34,242 nucleotides of DNA from Nocardia seriolae NBRC 15557. GTDB taxonomy: Bacteria > Actinomycetota > Actinomycetes > Mycobacteriales > Mycobacteriaceae. Where the stretch lies: NCBI RefSeq assembly GCF_007990715.1, contig NZ_BJWY01000081.1, positions 1 through 34,242 of the forward strand. The letters run 5' to 3'. The translations under genes were made by a program, and so were the position numbers. The notes under the pieces are model-generated. The model made no database searches and was not told where the DNA came from. It saw only the letters and a list, made by a program, of their open reading frames with translations. This document shows positions 13,467 through 22,803 of this stretch, in pieces. Position 1 is the first letter of the stretch; each line of letters starts with the position of its first letter.

Positions 13467-16400
13467 ATACCGGCTCCCCGACGGCACCATTCCGGTACTG
13501 CTGTCCTCGGAAACCCCCGGCGGGCTGCGCGCCGAGGCCGCCCAGCTGGCCCGCTACCTGGCCGATCGCCCCGAAGTGACGCCGAATCGGGTGGCGGACA
13601 TGCTGTTCCGCACCCGCACCGCCCGCCGCCGCCGGGCGCTGGCCATGGTGTCCGGCCGCGACGAGCTGCTGTCGGCGCTCGACGCGATCGCCGCCGACGC
13701 CGAGCATCCCGCCGTGGTGAGCGGCCTGGGTGCGGCCACCGCGCGCCGGGTCGGCTTCGTCTTCCCGGGCCAGGGCAGTCAGCGGCCCGGCATGGGCAAG
13801 CTGTACTACGGGCTCTCCCGGGCGTATCGGGACGAGGTCGACGCCTGCGCCGAACTGCACCGCGAGTACTACGGCCACGCGCAGCCGCTGCACTACCTGC
13901 TCGGCGAGGAAGGCCGCTTCGAGAACACGGTGTGGGAAGTCCAGCCCGCGTTGATGTTCCACATGACCGGCCTGGCCGCCATGTGGCGCGCGGCCGGTGT
14001 CGAGCCCGCGGCGGCCATCGGCCACAGCCAGGGTGAACTGGCCGCAGGCTGGGTGGCGCGGGTGATGACGCGCCGCGATGCCGTCATGGCGGTGACCCAG
14101 CGCGCGCGGCTGGTGGAACGCATTTCCCCGCGCGGCTATTCGATGGCCGTGCTCGGCATGGATCGCGAAGCCGTGGAGGCCATGCTGGCCCGCCACTCCG
14201 GCTGGGCCGAGCTGTCGGTGGTGAATTCGCCGCACATCCTGGCGATTTCGGGCGACCGCGAGACCATCGTCGATCTGGTCGCCGCCGCGCGGGCGCAGGG
14301 CCGCTTCGCCAAGGAGATTCAGGTCGCCTACCCAGCCCACACCTCGATCGTGGCCGAGCTGCGCGCCGACTTCGAGGAATTCCTCGGCGACGAGATGAGC
14401 ACGCCCACCTTCACCGCCGGTGACATCCCGTGCTACGGAGCCACTCTGGGCGCGGAGATCACCCCGGACCTCGAGCACGAGCAGTACTGGTACTGGAACC
14501 TGCGCAACCGCGTCCGCTTCGACCGCGCCATCGTGGCCGCCGCCGTCGACGGCATCGACACCTTCGTCGAGGTCGCCGAACACCCGACCCTGCAACTCGC
14601 GGTCCAGGAAAACCTCGGCCTCGTCCCCCCGGACCCGGCCCTGCCGTCCCGCGCCTTCCGAGTCCTCGGCACCTCCCTGCGCACCGCCGACTCCCTGCGC
14701 GACTTCACCCGCAACCTGGCCACCGTCGCCGTCCACGACCTCGCCTACAACTGGCAGGCCCTGCGCACCGAGGGCACGGTGAGCCTGCCGCTGCGCGATT
14801 TCCCCAACACGGTCATGAACCCGCAGCGGCTGTGGGCTTCCTTCGAATCGCCCGCCGGACAGCCGATCCCGGAAACCACCCACCGCCGCCCACACCGCCT
14901 GGCGGAGAACTGGATCCGCCTCGACAAGCGCTCCCTGGTCCCCCCGCGCGACCTACTCGTGGTCGACCACACCGGCCGCAACCCCGAACTGGCCGCGGCC
15001 ATCTGCACCGCCGCCCACAACCACGGCGGTTCGGCACGCGTGATGAGCCAACCGGATGCTGCGGCGGATGGCTTGGTCGACCGGGCCGACTGCGACATTG
15101 CCGGTAGTTACGACACCGTCGTCATCCTGCTGCCCGCGCTGCCGGATATCGAAGCCCCGCAGGCACTCGAGCAGGCCGCCGCGTTCTTCGCGGAGCCGTC
15201 GTGGCTGCCGGAATTGGCCGGTGTCACCGACTGCTGGCTGGTGACCGTGGGCGGCGAGCAGATCGCTGCGACGGATCCGGTTCCGCACCAGTTCCACGGC
15301 GCGGTCACCGCGGGCTACCGCTGCCTGGGGATGGAGTCGCTGGGTGTCGCGTTCCGGCGGGTGGATCTCGCGGTGGGGCAGGCGGATGCGAGTCAGGCGG
15401 CGGCGCTGGTGCGCGCGGTGCACGTCAAGAACGAGCCGGAACTCGCCCTGCGCGACGGCGCGGTGTACGCGAAGCGCCTGGAAATCGATGCCGCACAGCC
15501 GGGCCCGGCGCGGGACATCGACCTGGAGCACGTCGTGATCATCGGCGGCACCGGAACCCTGGGCATGGAATTCTGCGCCCACTATGCCCGCCGGGGTGCG
15601 CGCCGCATAACCCTGCTCAGCCGTTCCGGTGAGACCGATGCGGTGTCCCGTCGACTGCGCCCGATCCGAGTGCTGGGCGACACCGAGATCATCGTCGAAT
15701 CCTGCGATGTCACCGATGTGGAAGCGGTGCTGGAACTGGCCGCGCGGCAGCAGGTTCCGGCCACCGTCCTGGTGCACGCCGGTGTCAACTACGTGCGCGC
15801 CGAACTCGCGGAGGTCACGCCGGAGAAGTTCCGGGAGATGGCCGGTTCCAAGATCTACGGCACCGAGCACATACTGAGCGCCTGGCCGCGCACCCAGGAC
15901 TGCAAGGTCGTGCTGTGCTCTTCTGCCGCGGCCACTTTCGGTGGTCGCGGCCAGATCCTCTACGCCACGGTCAATCGGATGCTCGACGTGCTGGCCCGCC
16001 GCCTGCGCGCCCAGGGCGTCGACGCCGTTGCCATGCAGTGGGGCCTCTGGGATCTGGAAGGCCCACTGCACGCGGTCGGCACCGGCCCCGTGCAGGCCGC
16101 CGGTGTCACCCCGATGCGGGCCGCCGATGCGCTGGAACTCGGATTCACCGAGCACGCGGACCATTCCGGCACGGACAACCGCCTGGTCGCTGCCGCCGAC
16201 TGGAACGACGTCCGAGCGCTCATGGCCGCCATCGGCCAGGGCCCGCTGCTCGATGACGTCGTGGTTGCCGCCGCGGCCGAAGAGGCCGCTCGCCTGGTGA
16301 ATTCGAACCTCTCGGCAGTGGCTGCGTCGCCGCCCGGCGAAGCTTCGCGGTCGGGCGGAGAACCCACGGCCGGTGACTCGCAATCGTTTGCGGGCGTTGG

Positions 16401-16710
16401 GCATTCGCGCACCTTTCCTGCCTCCGTGTCGGGGCAGGTCGGCTCGGCACTGGATCCCGCTACGCCGGGCCGAGGCCCCGTGAATCTGGCGGAGCAGGTG
16501 CGCAGGCAGCTGGGGAAGGTGATGGGCGCGGACACCGACGGCCTCGATACTTCCGTGCCGCTGGTGGCCCTCGGCTTGGATTCGTTGCAGGCCTTGGACT
16601 TCCGCAAGCGGGTGCAGGTGGAGCTGGATCGGGAGTTGCCGGTGGCGGCGATCCTGGGCGGCGCGTCGCTGGACGACGTCGTCCGGTTGATGGCCGGCAG
16701 CCAGGCGTAA
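13459..16710 (+). CDS. mbtD: Polyketide synthase AT-KR-ACP, MbtD-like
   Basis: The 1083-aa protein carries three activities. The acyltransferase (about 97-400) has FPGQGSQ, GHSQGE with Ser190, and YPAH with His294. GHSQGE and a tyrosine at the start of the last motif resemble methylmalonyl-selecting rather than malonyl-selecting (HAFH) enzymes. The ketoreductase has a structural half (about 495-685) and a catalytic half with GGTGTLG at 696-702, the serine near 821-822, Tyr835 and Asn839. The carrier domain has GLDSLQ with Ser1042. No ketosynthase, dehydratase or methyltransferase domain is seen, so with the preceding ketosynthase it should make a beta-hydroxy, probably alpha-methyl, acid. A linker of about 60 residues (945-1005) separates KR and ACP. 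The ATG at 13459 has GGAGGA 5 bp upstream and overlaps the ketosynthase end. Confidence 0.9.
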   Translation: MSEYRLPDGTIPVLLSSETPGGLRAEAAQLARYLADRPEVTPNRVADMLFRTRTARRRRALAMVSGRDELLSALDAIAADAEHPAVVSGLGAATARRVGFVFPGQGSQRPGMGKLYYGLSRAYRDEVDACAELHREYYGHAQPLHYLLGEEGRFENTVWEVQPALMFHMTGLAAMWRAAGVEPAAAIGHSQGELAAGWVARVMTRRDAVMAVTQRARLVERISPRGYSMAVLGMDREAVEAMLARHSGWAELSVVNSPHILAISGDRETIVDLVAAARAQGRFAKEIQVAYPAHTSIVAELRADFEEFLGDEMSTPTFTAGDIPCYGATLGAEITPDLEHEQYWYWNLRNRVRFDRAIVAAAVDGIDTFVEVAEHPTLQLAVQENLGLVPPDPALPSRAFRVLGTSLRTADSLRDFTRNLATVAVHDLAYNWQALRTEGTVSLPLRDFPNTVMNPQRLWASFESPAGQPIPETTHRRPHRLAENWIRLDKRSLVPPRDLLVVDHTGRNPELAAAICTAAHNHGGSARVMSQPDAAADGLVDRADCDIAGSYDTVVILLPALPDIEAPQALEQAAAFFAEPSWLPELAGVTDCWLVTVGGEQIAATDPVPHQFHGAVTAGYRCLGMESLGVAFRRVDLAVGQADASQAAALVRAVHVKNEPELALRDGAVYAKRLEIDAAQPGPARDIDLEHVVIIGGTGTLGMEFCAHYARRGARRITLLSRSGETDAVSRRLRPIRVLGDTEIIVESCDVTDVEAVLELAARQQVPATVLVHAGVNYVRAELAEVTPEKFREMAGSKIYGTEHILSAWPRTQDCKVVLCSSAAATFGGRGQILYATVNRMLDVLARRLRAQGVDAVAMQWGLWDLEGPLHAVGTGPVQAAGVTPMRAADALELGFTEHADHSGTDNRLVAAADWNDVRALMAAIGQGPLLDDVVVAAAAEEAARLVNSNLSAVAASPPGEASRSGGEPTAGDSQSFAGVGHSRTFPASVSGQVGSALDPATPGRGPVNLAEQVRRQLGKVMGADTDGLDTSVPLVALGLDSLQALDFRKRVQVELDRELPVAAILGGASLDDVVRLMAGSQA

Positions 16711-16740
16711 GTCGACATACTTTCAGGAGCGAGACGAGAC

Positions 16741-19700
16741 ATGGCGAACGATGCCGAGACCCTGCTGGCGCGGCGTAAGGAACTGCTGCGCAGGCGGATA
16801 GCCGAAAGCGGTGTCGCCGCGGCGGCCGCGCCGTCCAGTACCGCGCCGCGCGCGAAGGCGGGGGAGCGGCATCCGCTGTCGGACGGACAGCGGCGCATGT
16901 GGTTCCTACAGGCCCGCGATCCGCGCGACACCACGCTCAATATCTGTGTGGCCTACCGGCTCCGCTCCGTCGACCCGCGCTTGGGTGAGCTGGACGGTGA
17001 GCGGCTGCACCGCGCGGTGCGCACCGTCGCCGGGCGGCACGACATCCTGCGCACCACGTACGGTCTCGGCGATGACGGTGAGCCGTTCCAGATCGCCCGG
17101 ACGGATCTCGCTCCCGGCTGGGAGACCCACGATCTGAGTGAACTGCCCGAGGCCAGCCGCGCCCGTCGCCTGGAAGTGCTGGCGCGCAGGGAATTCGGCC
17201 GCCCGTTCGACCTGTCATCGCAGTCTCCGCTGCGTCTGAGCCTGGTGCGCCTGGCTCGCGGCGAATTCGCGCTGATCCTGGTCGCGCACCACATCTGCTG
17301 GGACGACGACTCCTGGGCCGTGTTCTTCGCCGAGGTCAATGCCGCCTACCGCGACGCCGAACTCGCCCCGCTGGCAGGGCAATTCGTCGATGTCGAGGTC
17401 CTCGGCGCGGACGCGGTCACCGACGCGGATCTGGATTTCTGGCGCGAGGCTCTGCGCCCTCTGCCCGAGGCGCTCGAATTGCCGGGCAAGACAGGCGATT
17501 CCGGTTCCCGCCAGGCCGAGCGCCGCACCCTCGCCCTCTCCGCCGAGCTGATGCATCGCGTCGACGCCTTCGCCCGTGAGCGCTCGGCCACCCCCTTCAT
17601 GGTGCTGCTGGCGGCCTACGAGGCCGTCGTGCACCGCTACACCGCGGCCGCCGACTTCCTGGTCTCGGTCCCGGTGACGGTGCGCCGCAATGCCATTGCC
17701 GAATCCCTGCTCGGCTACTTCGGCAATACCCTGCTGCTGCGCGCCACCCTGTCCCCGCGCGACAGCTTCGCCGCCCGCACCGACGCCGTCCGCGACACCT
17801 GCCTGGCCGCCTTCGCGCACCAGGGCGTCGGCATCGATCGCGTGGTGCGCGAGGCCAATCCGGAACGCCTCGGCGGCAAGGACGGCCTCGATCAGCTGGT
17901 GCGTCTGGGCTTCAGCGTCCGCAAGAGCGCCACCGGTTTCGCCCTCGACGGCGTCGAGGCCACCCTGCTCGACCTCGGCAGCACGGTGGCGCAGCTGCCG
18001 CTGAGCCTGGCCGTCGTCCTCGAGCCCGCGGGCGCGTACCTGGAGGCCGAATACCAGCTCGACGAACTGGACGGCACGCTGGTCGACCAGCTGCTGGGCC
18101 ATTACGCGCAACTGCTCGGCGCTGCCCTGGACGAACCCGACCGGCGCATCGCCGATCTGGACATCCTGGGAGCCGATGCCGCGCGCATTCTCGAGCTCTC
18201 GCACGGTGCGCTCGTGGCGACCCCGGCGATCACCATGGTGGACCTGTTCCAGGACCGCGTCGCCGCCGCCCCCGAGGCCATGGCCGTGGTCGCCCCCGAC
18301 ACCGGCGTGGAACTCACCTACGCCGACCTGAACCGCCGCGCGAATCGCATGGCGCACTGGCTGATCGGCCAGGGCCTGGGCACCGAGGACCTGGTCGGGC
18401 TGCGCCTGTCGAATTCGGTGGAGTTCGTGGTCGGCATGCTGGCCGTGCTCAAATCCGGCGCGGCCTACCTGCCCATCGACCCGGCCTACCCCGACGACCG
18501 CATCGACTACCTGATCGAGGATGCCCGCCCGCGCCTGGTGCTGGGCCGCGTCGAACTCGATGCCGCCGAAACCTCGGCCGTCTGCCTGCCCGAGCACGAT
18601 CCCTCCGACACCGACCGCCGCCGTGCGCTGCGGCCCGGCAACCTGGCCTACGTCATCTACACCTCGGGTTCGACGGGCAAGCCGAAGGGCGTCCCGGTGC
18701 CGCACGGCGCGATCGCCGAACACCTGGACGGCTTCGTCGCCGAGTGGGGCATGACCGCCGAGGACCGGCTGCTGCAATCCTCCTCGGTCAGCTTCGACGC
18801 CTCGCTGCTCGACATCTTCGTCACCTTCACCGCCGGCGCGCGCCTGGTGATCCCCAAACCCGATGCTTTCCGCGACATTCCGTACGTCGCCGAGATCATC
18901 ACCCGCTGCGGCGTCACCGTGCTGCACATGGTGCCGTCCATGCTCAGCACCTTCCTGCTGCTGCCGGAGGTGAGCCAGTGGCGGGCGCTGCGCCACGTCC
19001 CGGTGGGCGGCGAGGCGCTGCCCGGTGAGGTGGCCGACAAGTTCGCGGGCATCTTCGACGCCGAACTGCGCAACCACTACGGGCCCACCGAGGCCGTGGT
19101 GTGCGCGACCCACCAGGATGTGGTGGGGCCGCAGGGCACCCGGATCGTCCCGATCGGCACCCCGAACCGGAATGTGTTCGTGTACCTGCTGGACGAGGCA
19201 CTGCAGCTGGTTCCCACGGGTGTGGTGGGCGAAATCTACCTGGGCGGCGAGCAATTGGCGCGCGGCTATCTCAACCGGGCGGGCCTGAGCGCGGAACGCT
19301 TCGTGGCCGACCCGTTCGGCGGCCGTAGCGGCGTGCCCGGCGGCCGCCTCTACCGCACCGGAGATCTGGCCCGCCGCGATGCCGACGGCGAGATCGAATT
19401 CGTGGGCCGCGCCGACGAACAGGTGAAGGTGCGCGGTTTCCGCATCGAACTCGGCGAGATCGAAGCGGTGCTCGGCGGCCACCCGAGCGTCGGCCACTGC
19501 GTGGTCATCGCCACCGAGGACCCGGCGGTCGGCGCGATGCTCGCGGCCTACGTGGTGCCCGCGCCCGGCGCGACCGTGGATCCGGAACAGCTGCGCGCGC
19601 ACGCCGCCGCGACCCTGCCCGAGTACATGGTGCCCGCCGCCGTCGCGGTCATCGACGAGATCCCGCTGACCGTGCACGGCAAGCTGGACAAGCGCGCCCT

Positions 19701-22700
19701 GCCCGCGCCCACCCGGCGCGCGGCCGCCCGCAACTATCGGGAACCCGCCACCGACACCGAGATCCGACTGGCCGCCCTGTTCGGGCAGCTGTTCGGCCGG
19801 GACGGTGCGGGCGCGGACGACTCCTTCTTCGAACTGGGCGGGCACTCGCTGCTGGCCACCCGCCTGATCGTGCTGATCCGCAAGGAATTCGGCGTCGAAC
19901 TCGACGTGCGGGCCCCGTTCGACACCCCGACCGTGGCGGGCCTGGCCGCGCTCATCGAGACCGCACCGGCCGCCGAGATTCGGTCGGAGACGCCCGGCCT
20001 GGCGAAACGGGAACGGCCGGAACGGGTTCCGCTGTCGTTCTCACAGCTGGCCATGTGGTTCCAGCGCAAGCTGGAGGGACCGTCCCCGGTCGGCAATATC
20101 CCGTTCGCCATGCGCGTGGACGGTCCGCTCGACATCACCGCCCTGGCCGCCGCGCTCGGCGATGTGGTGGCCCGGCACGAGGCGCTGCGCACCGTCTTCC
20201 CCGAGGACGGGGGTGTGCCCTACCAGTCCGTGCTGCCCGCGGGCCCGATCGATGTGCTGGTCACGGTGCTCGACGATCCCGACCGCCTGCCCGCCGAACT
20301 GGCCGAGGCCGCCGCATACAACTTCGCGGTGGAATCCGAATTGCTGGTGCGGCCAAAGGTGTTCGTGCTGGATCAGCACTCGCACGCCATCTCGCTGCTG
20401 GTGCACCACATGGTCGCCGACCACTGGTCCTTCCGCACCATCCTGGCCGACCTGGCCACCGCCTACCGCAGCCGCATCGACTCCGGCCGCCCGCCGCGCT
20501 GGGAACCGCTGGCCCTCGACTACGCCGACTTCGCGCTCTGGCAGCGCGAACTCGTGGCCGACGACCAGGACCGCATCGATTACTGGCGCGACACCCTCAC
20601 CGGACTGCCCGACGAGATCACCCCCGCCCACGACCACCCCCGCCCGGCCGTGCTCGGCAAGAACGGCAGCATGAGCGCCTTCACCGTCCCCGCGGCCCTG
20701 CGGCGACGCCTGAAGTCCCTCGCCGAATCCGCGGGCGCGTCGGAATTCATGCTCTACCAGGCCGCGGTGGTCACCCTCCTGCACAAACTCGGTGCGGGCG
20801 TGGACATCCCGCTCGGCACCCCGGTCGCGGGCCGCTCCTACCCGGTCGCCGCCGACCTGGTCGGCTTGCTCGCCAACATGGTGGTCCTGCGCAACGACCT
20901 CTCCGGCGACCCGACCCTGCGCACCATCCTGGACCGCTCCCGCACCACCGCCCTGGCCGCCTACGCCAACCAGGACGTCCCCCTCGAACGCGTGGTGGAG
21001 GCCGTGAACCCGCCCCGCTCCCGCTCCCGAAACCCGCTGTTCCAGGCCATGATGCACTTCCGCGAGGAAGACTGGTCCGCCACCGGCGCGGGCCTCGGCG
21101 AAGCCGAACTATCGGTCCTCCCCATCGAATTCGACATCTCCCTCCTCGACCTGAGCATCAACTTCTTCTCCGCCCCCGACGGCGGCTTCGACGCCAGCGT
21201 CATCGTCAACACCGACCTCTACGACCCCACCACCGGAACCCTCCTCGCCCACCGCATGCTGACGGTCCTCACCGCCTTCGCCGAAAGCCCCGACCTTGCC
21301 CTGAGCGACCTCGACGTGATGCCCGCCGATGAGCGGGAGTCCTTGCGGCGGTGGGAAACCGGCGCGTCCGACGTGCTGGGCGTACCCGCAGTTCTCGACC
21401 GCGCCCGCACCGTGCCCGCCGATCGGTTCGCCATCCACTGCGGGAGCGAATCCCTCACCTACGGGCAGCTTTTCACGCACCTGGCGGGAGCGGCGGCCGT
21501 CGCGCCGAGCACCGAACAGGCGAACGTCGCCGGGCTCGCAGCCACGGTGAACGAACTGCTCTCCGATGTCGTGACAGCCACGGCGATTGCGGACCTGCAC
21601 GCGAACGAGGGCGGGCCCGGCTCCGAACCGGGTGGTGTCCGGCTCGTCGCTGCTCTGTGGGGCAGCACCGAGGCGACCGTCGAACTGCTGTCGGCTCTCG
21701 CGGCCGGAGCGACCGCCGTGGTTGCCGACGAGGAGCAGCGACAGGACCCGACCGCGCTGGTGGACCTGATCACCCGACACCGCCCCACCCGCGTGGCAGC
21801 CGATCCGGGAACCCTGGCCCGCTTCGTCCACACGGGTGTGTCCATGCTCCCCTCGGTGCGGCACTGGGAGGTGCTCGGAACCGACTGGCCCGCAGCGCTT
21901 CCCGATCTGCTACCCGCCCTTTCGTCGGGCTCGACCGCCACCTATGCGTACCTGGTGCCCGGATTCCCGGGAGTGGTGGCGCACGGCCCGCTGACGGGCG
22001 CCGCGACCGCCGTACCGGCCCCCGGCGCGCGTGTACTGGTGCTCGACGACAATCAGCGACCGGTACCGCCCGGCGTGGTGGGCACGGTTCACGTCGGCCA
22101 GATCTGCACGGCGACATCGGCCGCGGCGACATCGGCCGCCGCGCAGGTGGAGGTTGCGCGATCGGTCCCGGGTGACGTTTCAGCGCCGGACAGGGTCGTA
22201 GATCCATTCCGGCCCGGTGAAACGCTATGGCGGACAGGGGACCGGGCGCGCTGGACCGTGCGGGGTGAACTGGAGTTCGCCATCGAGCGAGAGCGCCCCG
22301 CCGCGCGCCCCGCCACCACGGCGAGCGCGGCCGAATTCACCGGTGCCGCATGCGACCGGGACACCGAGCCGCGACTGCGGGCCATCCTGGCCGAGCTGCT
22401 GGAACTGGAGGTCGATGAGGTCTCCGGTGAGGACAACTTCTTCGCGTTGGGCGGGGACAGTGTGATCTCCATTCAGTGGTCGGTGCGGGCCAACCAGATC
22501 GGGTTGCCGATGTCGCCGCAGATGGTGTTCGAGTGCATGACGATCACCGAACTCGCAGAAGCCGTGGACACGGCTGTCGCGTCGGGCGTGACAGCGGCGG
22601 ATGTCGCTGCGGCGGCGGGTGTTTCGGCATCCGAGATGACCGCCGCGTTCGGCAGTCGGGTACCGGAGGCGCCGGTGCGGGCCGAAGTGGCCGAGCCGGA

Positions 22701-22803
22701 GGTTGTTCCGGCGGATACCCACAGCCATGCGCCGATGAGCGTGTCCGGTTTGAACCAGGACGCCCTGGCGGCGCTGGGTGCGGCTTGGAAGGGCGCGTTG
22801 TGA
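16741..22803 (+). CDS. NRPS, C-A-PCP-C-(inactive A)-PCP, MbtE-like
   Basis: This 2020-aa synthetase begins with a basic helix (LLARRKELLRRRIAESG) that may be a docking element. Order: C1 (about 45-480; HHICWDD at 183-189), A1 (about 500-990; YTSGSTG near 640-646, NHYGPTE, RLYRTGDL, GKLDKRALP), PCP1 (GGHS, Ser1036), C2 (about 1095-1525; HHMVADHWS, with His for the usual Gly), a shortened adenylation remnant (about 1540-1855) and PCP2 (GGDS, Ser1907). The remnant lacks the YTSGSTG loop and the C-terminal lysine motif, so only A1 can activate a substrate. Hand alignment to GrsA gives the A1 pocket as D-A-L-H-V-V-H-V-C, which I cannot assign. By position it should add the first N6-hydroxylysine; C2 may join the hydroxy acid. 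There is no epimerase or thioesterase. The GTGA overlap links it to the next NRPS. Confidence 0.9.
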   Translation: MANDAETLLARRKELLRRRIAESGVAAAAAPSSTAPRAKAGERHPLSDGQRRMWFLQARDPRDTTLNICVAYRLRSVDPRLGELDGERLHRAVRTVAGRHDILRTTYGLGDDGEPFQIARTDLAPGWETHDLSELPEASRARRLEVLARREFGRPFDLSSQSPLRLSLVRLARGEFALILVAHHICWDDDSWAVFFAEVNAAYRDAELAPLAGQFVDVEVLGADAVTDADLDFWREALRPLPEALELPGKTGDSGSRQAERRTLALSAELMHRVDAFARERSATPFMVLLAAYEAVVHRYTAAADFLVSVPVTVRRNAIAESLLGYFGNTLLLRATLSPRDSFAARTDAVRDTCLAAFAHQGVGIDRVVREANPERLGGKDGLDQLVRLGFSVRKSATGFALDGVEATLLDLGSTVAQLPLSLAVVLEPAGAYLEAEYQLDELDGTLVDQLLGHYAQLLGAALDEPDRRIADLDILGADAARILELSHGALVATPAITMVDLFQDRVAAAPEAMAVVAPDTGVELTYADLNRRANRMAHWLIGQGLGTEDLVGLRLSNSVEFVVGMLAVLKSGAAYLPIDPAYPDDRIDYLIEDARPRLVLGRVELDAAETSAVCLPEHDPSDTDRRRALRPGNLAYVIYTSGSTGKPKGVPVPHGAIAEHLDGFVAEWGMTAEDRLLQSSSVSFDASLLDIFVTFTAGARLVIPKPDAFRDIPYVAEIITRCGVTVLHMVPSMLSTFLLLPEVSQWRALRHVPVGGEALPGEVADKFAGIFDAELRNHYGPTEAVVCATHQDVVGPQGTRIVPIGTPNRNVFVYLLDEALQLVPTGVVGEIYLGGEQLARGYLNRAGLSAERFVADPFGGRSGVPGGRLYRTGDLARRDADGEIEFVGRADEQVKVRGFRIELGEIEAVLGGHPSVGHCVVIATEDPAVGAMLAAYVVPAPGATVDPEQLRAHAAATLPEYMVPAAVAVIDEIPLTVHGKLDKRALPAPTRRAAARNYREPATDTEIRLAALFGQLFGRDGAGADDSFFELGGHSLLATRLIVLIRKEFGVELDVRAPFDTPTVAGLAALIETAPAAEIRSETPGLAKRERPERVPLSFSQLAMWFQRKLEGPSPVGNIPFAMRVDGPLDITALAAALGDVVARHEALRTVFPEDGGVPYQSVLPAGPIDVLVTVLDDPDRLPAELAEAAAYNFAVESELLVRPKVFVLDQHSHAISLLVHHMVADHWSFRTILADLATAYRSRIDSGRPPRWEPLALDYADFALWQRELVADDQDRIDYWRDTLTGLPDEITPAHDHPRPAVLGKNGSMSAFTVPAALRRRLKSLAESAGASEFMLYQAAVVTLLHKLGAGVDIPLGTPVAGRSYPVAADLVGLLANMVVLRNDLSGDPTLRTILDRSRTTALAAYANQDVPLERVVEAVNPPRSRSRNPLFQAMMHFREEDWSATGAGLGEAELSVLPIEFDISLLDLSINFFSAPDGGFDASVIVNTDLYDPTTGTLLAHRMLTVLTAFAESPDLALSDLDVMPADERESLRRWETGASDVLGVPAVLDRARTVPADRFAIHCGSESLTYGQLFTHLAGAAAVAPSTEQANVAGLAATVNELLSDVVTATAIADLHANEGGPGSEPGGVRLVAALWGSTEATVELLSALAAGATAVVADEEQRQDPTALVDLITRHRPTRVAADPGTLARFVHTGVSMLPSVRHWEVLGTDWPAALPDLLPALSSGSTATYAYLVPGFPGVVAHGPLTGAATAVPAPGARVLVLDDNQRPVPPGVVGTVHVGQICTATSAAATSAAAQVEVARSVPGDVSAPDRVVDPFRPGETLWRTGDRARWTVRGELEFAIERERPAARPATTASAAEFTGAACDRDTEPRLRAILAELLELEVDEVSGEDNFFALGGDSVISIQWSVRANQIGLPMSPQMVFECMTITELAEAVDTAVASGVTAADVAAAAGVSASEMTAAFGSRVPEAPVRAEVAEPEVVPADTHSHAPMSVSGLNQDALAALGAAWKGAL
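22111..22140 (+). repeat. 15-bp tandem duplication in the adenylation remnant
   Basis: Two adjacent copies (22111-22125 and 22126-22140) of GCGACATCGGCCGCG differ at one base and encode ATSAAATSAA-like low-complexity sequence. The duplication keeps the frame and lies in the non-catalytic adenylation remnant, where constraint is probably low. Confidence 0.7.

Noticed and set aside
17215..19845. Long open frame on the minus strand inside the first NRPS gene (876 codons)
   Set aside because: It is antisense to recognisable C, A and PCP domains; the composition reflects GC-rich third positions of the real gene, and the protein has no known family features.
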